Shown: positions 14,479 through 14,827 of the stretch, one piece after another
Layout of the letters: every line of letters begins with the position of its first letter
How positions within the stretch are numbered: the stretch's first letter is position 1
NCBI GenBank assembly: GCA_021820645.1
Contig: JAKADJ010000023.1
Coordinates: forward strand, 1-14,827
DNA length: 14,827 nucleotides
Origin: Bacillota bacterium
GTDB lineage: Bacteria > Bacillota_E > Sulfobacillia > Sulfobacillales > Sulfobacillaceae
Reading direction: 5' to 3'
Notes under the pieces: model-generated
Seen by the model: only the letters and a program-made list of their open reading frames with translations
Database searches by the model: none
Told to the model about the DNA's origin: nothing
Program-made: the position numbers and the translations under genes

Positions 14479-14532
14479 GAGGGACCGACCCACCCAAGCG
14501 GTCACCCTATCTCAATGAAAGGAGGTGCCCCC

Positions 14533-14724
14533 CTGGATCCCACCCATCGTCAACGTCAAGCCACCTATCGATTCTGGCATCCCCAATTGATGGTCACGTT
14601 TCGTTCGCGGCCCGACTGGATTCTCGTCACCCAAACGTTGCAACAGACGGGAGAATCGCCTCACAGCATCCTCCTGCGCTGGGCTCGCCAACATCACGCC
14701 GCATCGGACACCCCCAATACTTAG
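14533..14724 (+). CDS. Small basic protein, possible ribbon-helix-helix passenger of the IS
   Basis: From CTG 14533 the product would be 63 aa. AAAGGAGGTG (14518-14527) is an ideal ribosome binding site, its GGAGG core seven bases before the CTG. The only in-frame ATG (14515) lies upstream of that site and lacks one of its own, so a rare CTG start is more likely. The pattern LMVTFRSRPDWILVTQTLQQTG (19-40), ESPHS, ILLRWARQHH (46-55) looks like strand, helix, turn, helix, the layout of ribbon-helix-helix DNA-binding proteins, but I recognise no family. A 7-bp stem hairpin follows the stop. The protein could regulate transposition or belong to cargo. Coding status is moderately supported. Confidence 0.45.
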   Translation: MDPTHRQRQATYRFWHPQLMVTFRSRPDWILVTQTLQQTGESPHSILLRWARQHHAASDTPNT

Positions 14725-14727
14725 GGA

Positions 14728-14746
14728 CCGGTCGATCGCGTCGACC
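14728..14746 (+). terminator. Hairpin after the small IS ORF
   Basis: CGGTCGA (14728-14734) pairs perfectly with TCGACCG (14740-14746) over a 5-nt loop, three bases after the stop codon of the small ORF. There is no strong T-tract (ACCTATTTC follows), so it may be a weak terminator or a 3'-protecting structure. Confidence 0.4.
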
Positions 14747-14798
14747 GACCTATTTCATCCACAAAAAGGAGGAATCAGTCTCACACTTCAGAGCTAAA

Positions 14799-14827
14799 AA
14801 ATTGTCTTGACGACGGGGTCCACTTTA
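14799..14827 (-). repeat. Right terminal inverted repeat of the IS
   Basis: Read on - from the window end, the sequence begins TAAAGTGGACCCCG and contains AAGACAATT, aligning with the left end at 20 of 29 positions. A further AAGTGT(G)AGACTG block inside also matches the left end. The repeat reaches the last base of the window, so the true tip could lie beyond it. An AGGAGG sequence (14767-14772) lies just inside, with no usable start codon after it. Confidence 0.75.

Larger units (their letters stand above)
13095..14827 (+). mobile_element. IS3-family insertion sequence with extended right segment
   Basis: The element contains orfA, orfB (a DD(35)E transposase), and terminal inverted repeats that match at 20 of the first 29 positions. 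Its length is about 1.73 kb, above the roughly 1.2-1.5 kb typical of IS3. The excess is a segment of about 525 bp between the orfB stop (14302) and the right end, holding hairpins and a small ORF. I see no second copy of the terminal repeat soon after orfB, so the extra segment appears to be internal. The right end coincides with the window edge, so the exact terminus and any target-site duplication cannot be checked. Confidence 0.75.

Noticed and set aside
14358..14810. 150-codon + frame overlapping the small IS ORF
   Set aside because: It reads through the hairpins, is dominated by R, S and P, and lacks a ribosome binding site, whereas the alternative frame has an ideal one.
1..14827. tRNA, rRNA or CRISPR array
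   Set aside because: I saw no rRNA-like block, no tRNA cloverleaf and no regularly spaced direct repeats.

Overview
The window most likely comes from a Gram-positive Firmicute (Bacillota). I would guess an acidophile of the Sulfobacillus type, but the sequence does not prove the genus. The main evidence is the order YaaO-like decarboxylase, tmk, darA (yaaQ), holB, yazA (GIY-YIG), rsmI, abrB, which matches the Bacillus subtilis yaaO-abrB neighbourhood. Strong AGGAGG-type ribosome binding sites, GTG/TTG starts and moderately high GC agree with this.

Layout. (1) 1-4.0 kb is a small accessory cluster: a class I-like HMG-CoA reductase on +, converging with an acyl-CoA ligase and an R2lox-like diiron oxidase on -. 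(2) 4.0-4.9 kb holds a 290-bp intergenic stretch with two inverted repeats and a membrane-anchored protein of two beta-rich repeats. (3) 5.0-10.56 kb is a tightly packed + operon: polytopic membrane protein, PLP decarboxylase-like protein, thymidylate kinase, c-di-AMP receptor DarA, DNA polymerase III delta', GIY-YIG protein and the 16S rRNA methyltransferase RsmI. Most junctions overlap or nearly touch. Compared with B. subtilis, yaaR, yaaT (ricT), yabA and yabB are missing from this stretch. (4) 10.56-12.32 kb holds abrB with a four-cysteine tail, an HxlR-type regulator, and a divergently transcribed nitronate monooxygenase-like flavoprotein that the regulator may control. (5) 12.33-13.09 kb has no convincing gene and may be decayed DNA. 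(6) 13.095 kb to the window end is an IS3-family insertion sequence with recognisable terminal inverted repeats.

The most unusual part is the insertion sequence. It keeps about 525 bp between the end of its transposase and its right terminal repeat, far more than IS3 elements usually carry. This segment holds a dense run of hairpins with mutually exclusive pairings (about 14301-14478). A small basic ORF follows, possibly a ribbon-helix-helix DNA-binding protein, with an ideal Shine-Dalgarno placed 7 nt before a CTG codon. The transposase reading frames are also arranged unusually: orfB lies in the +1 frame relative to orfA across a run of nine A, not in the -1 frame normal for IS3. This element is my best candidate for something undescribed.
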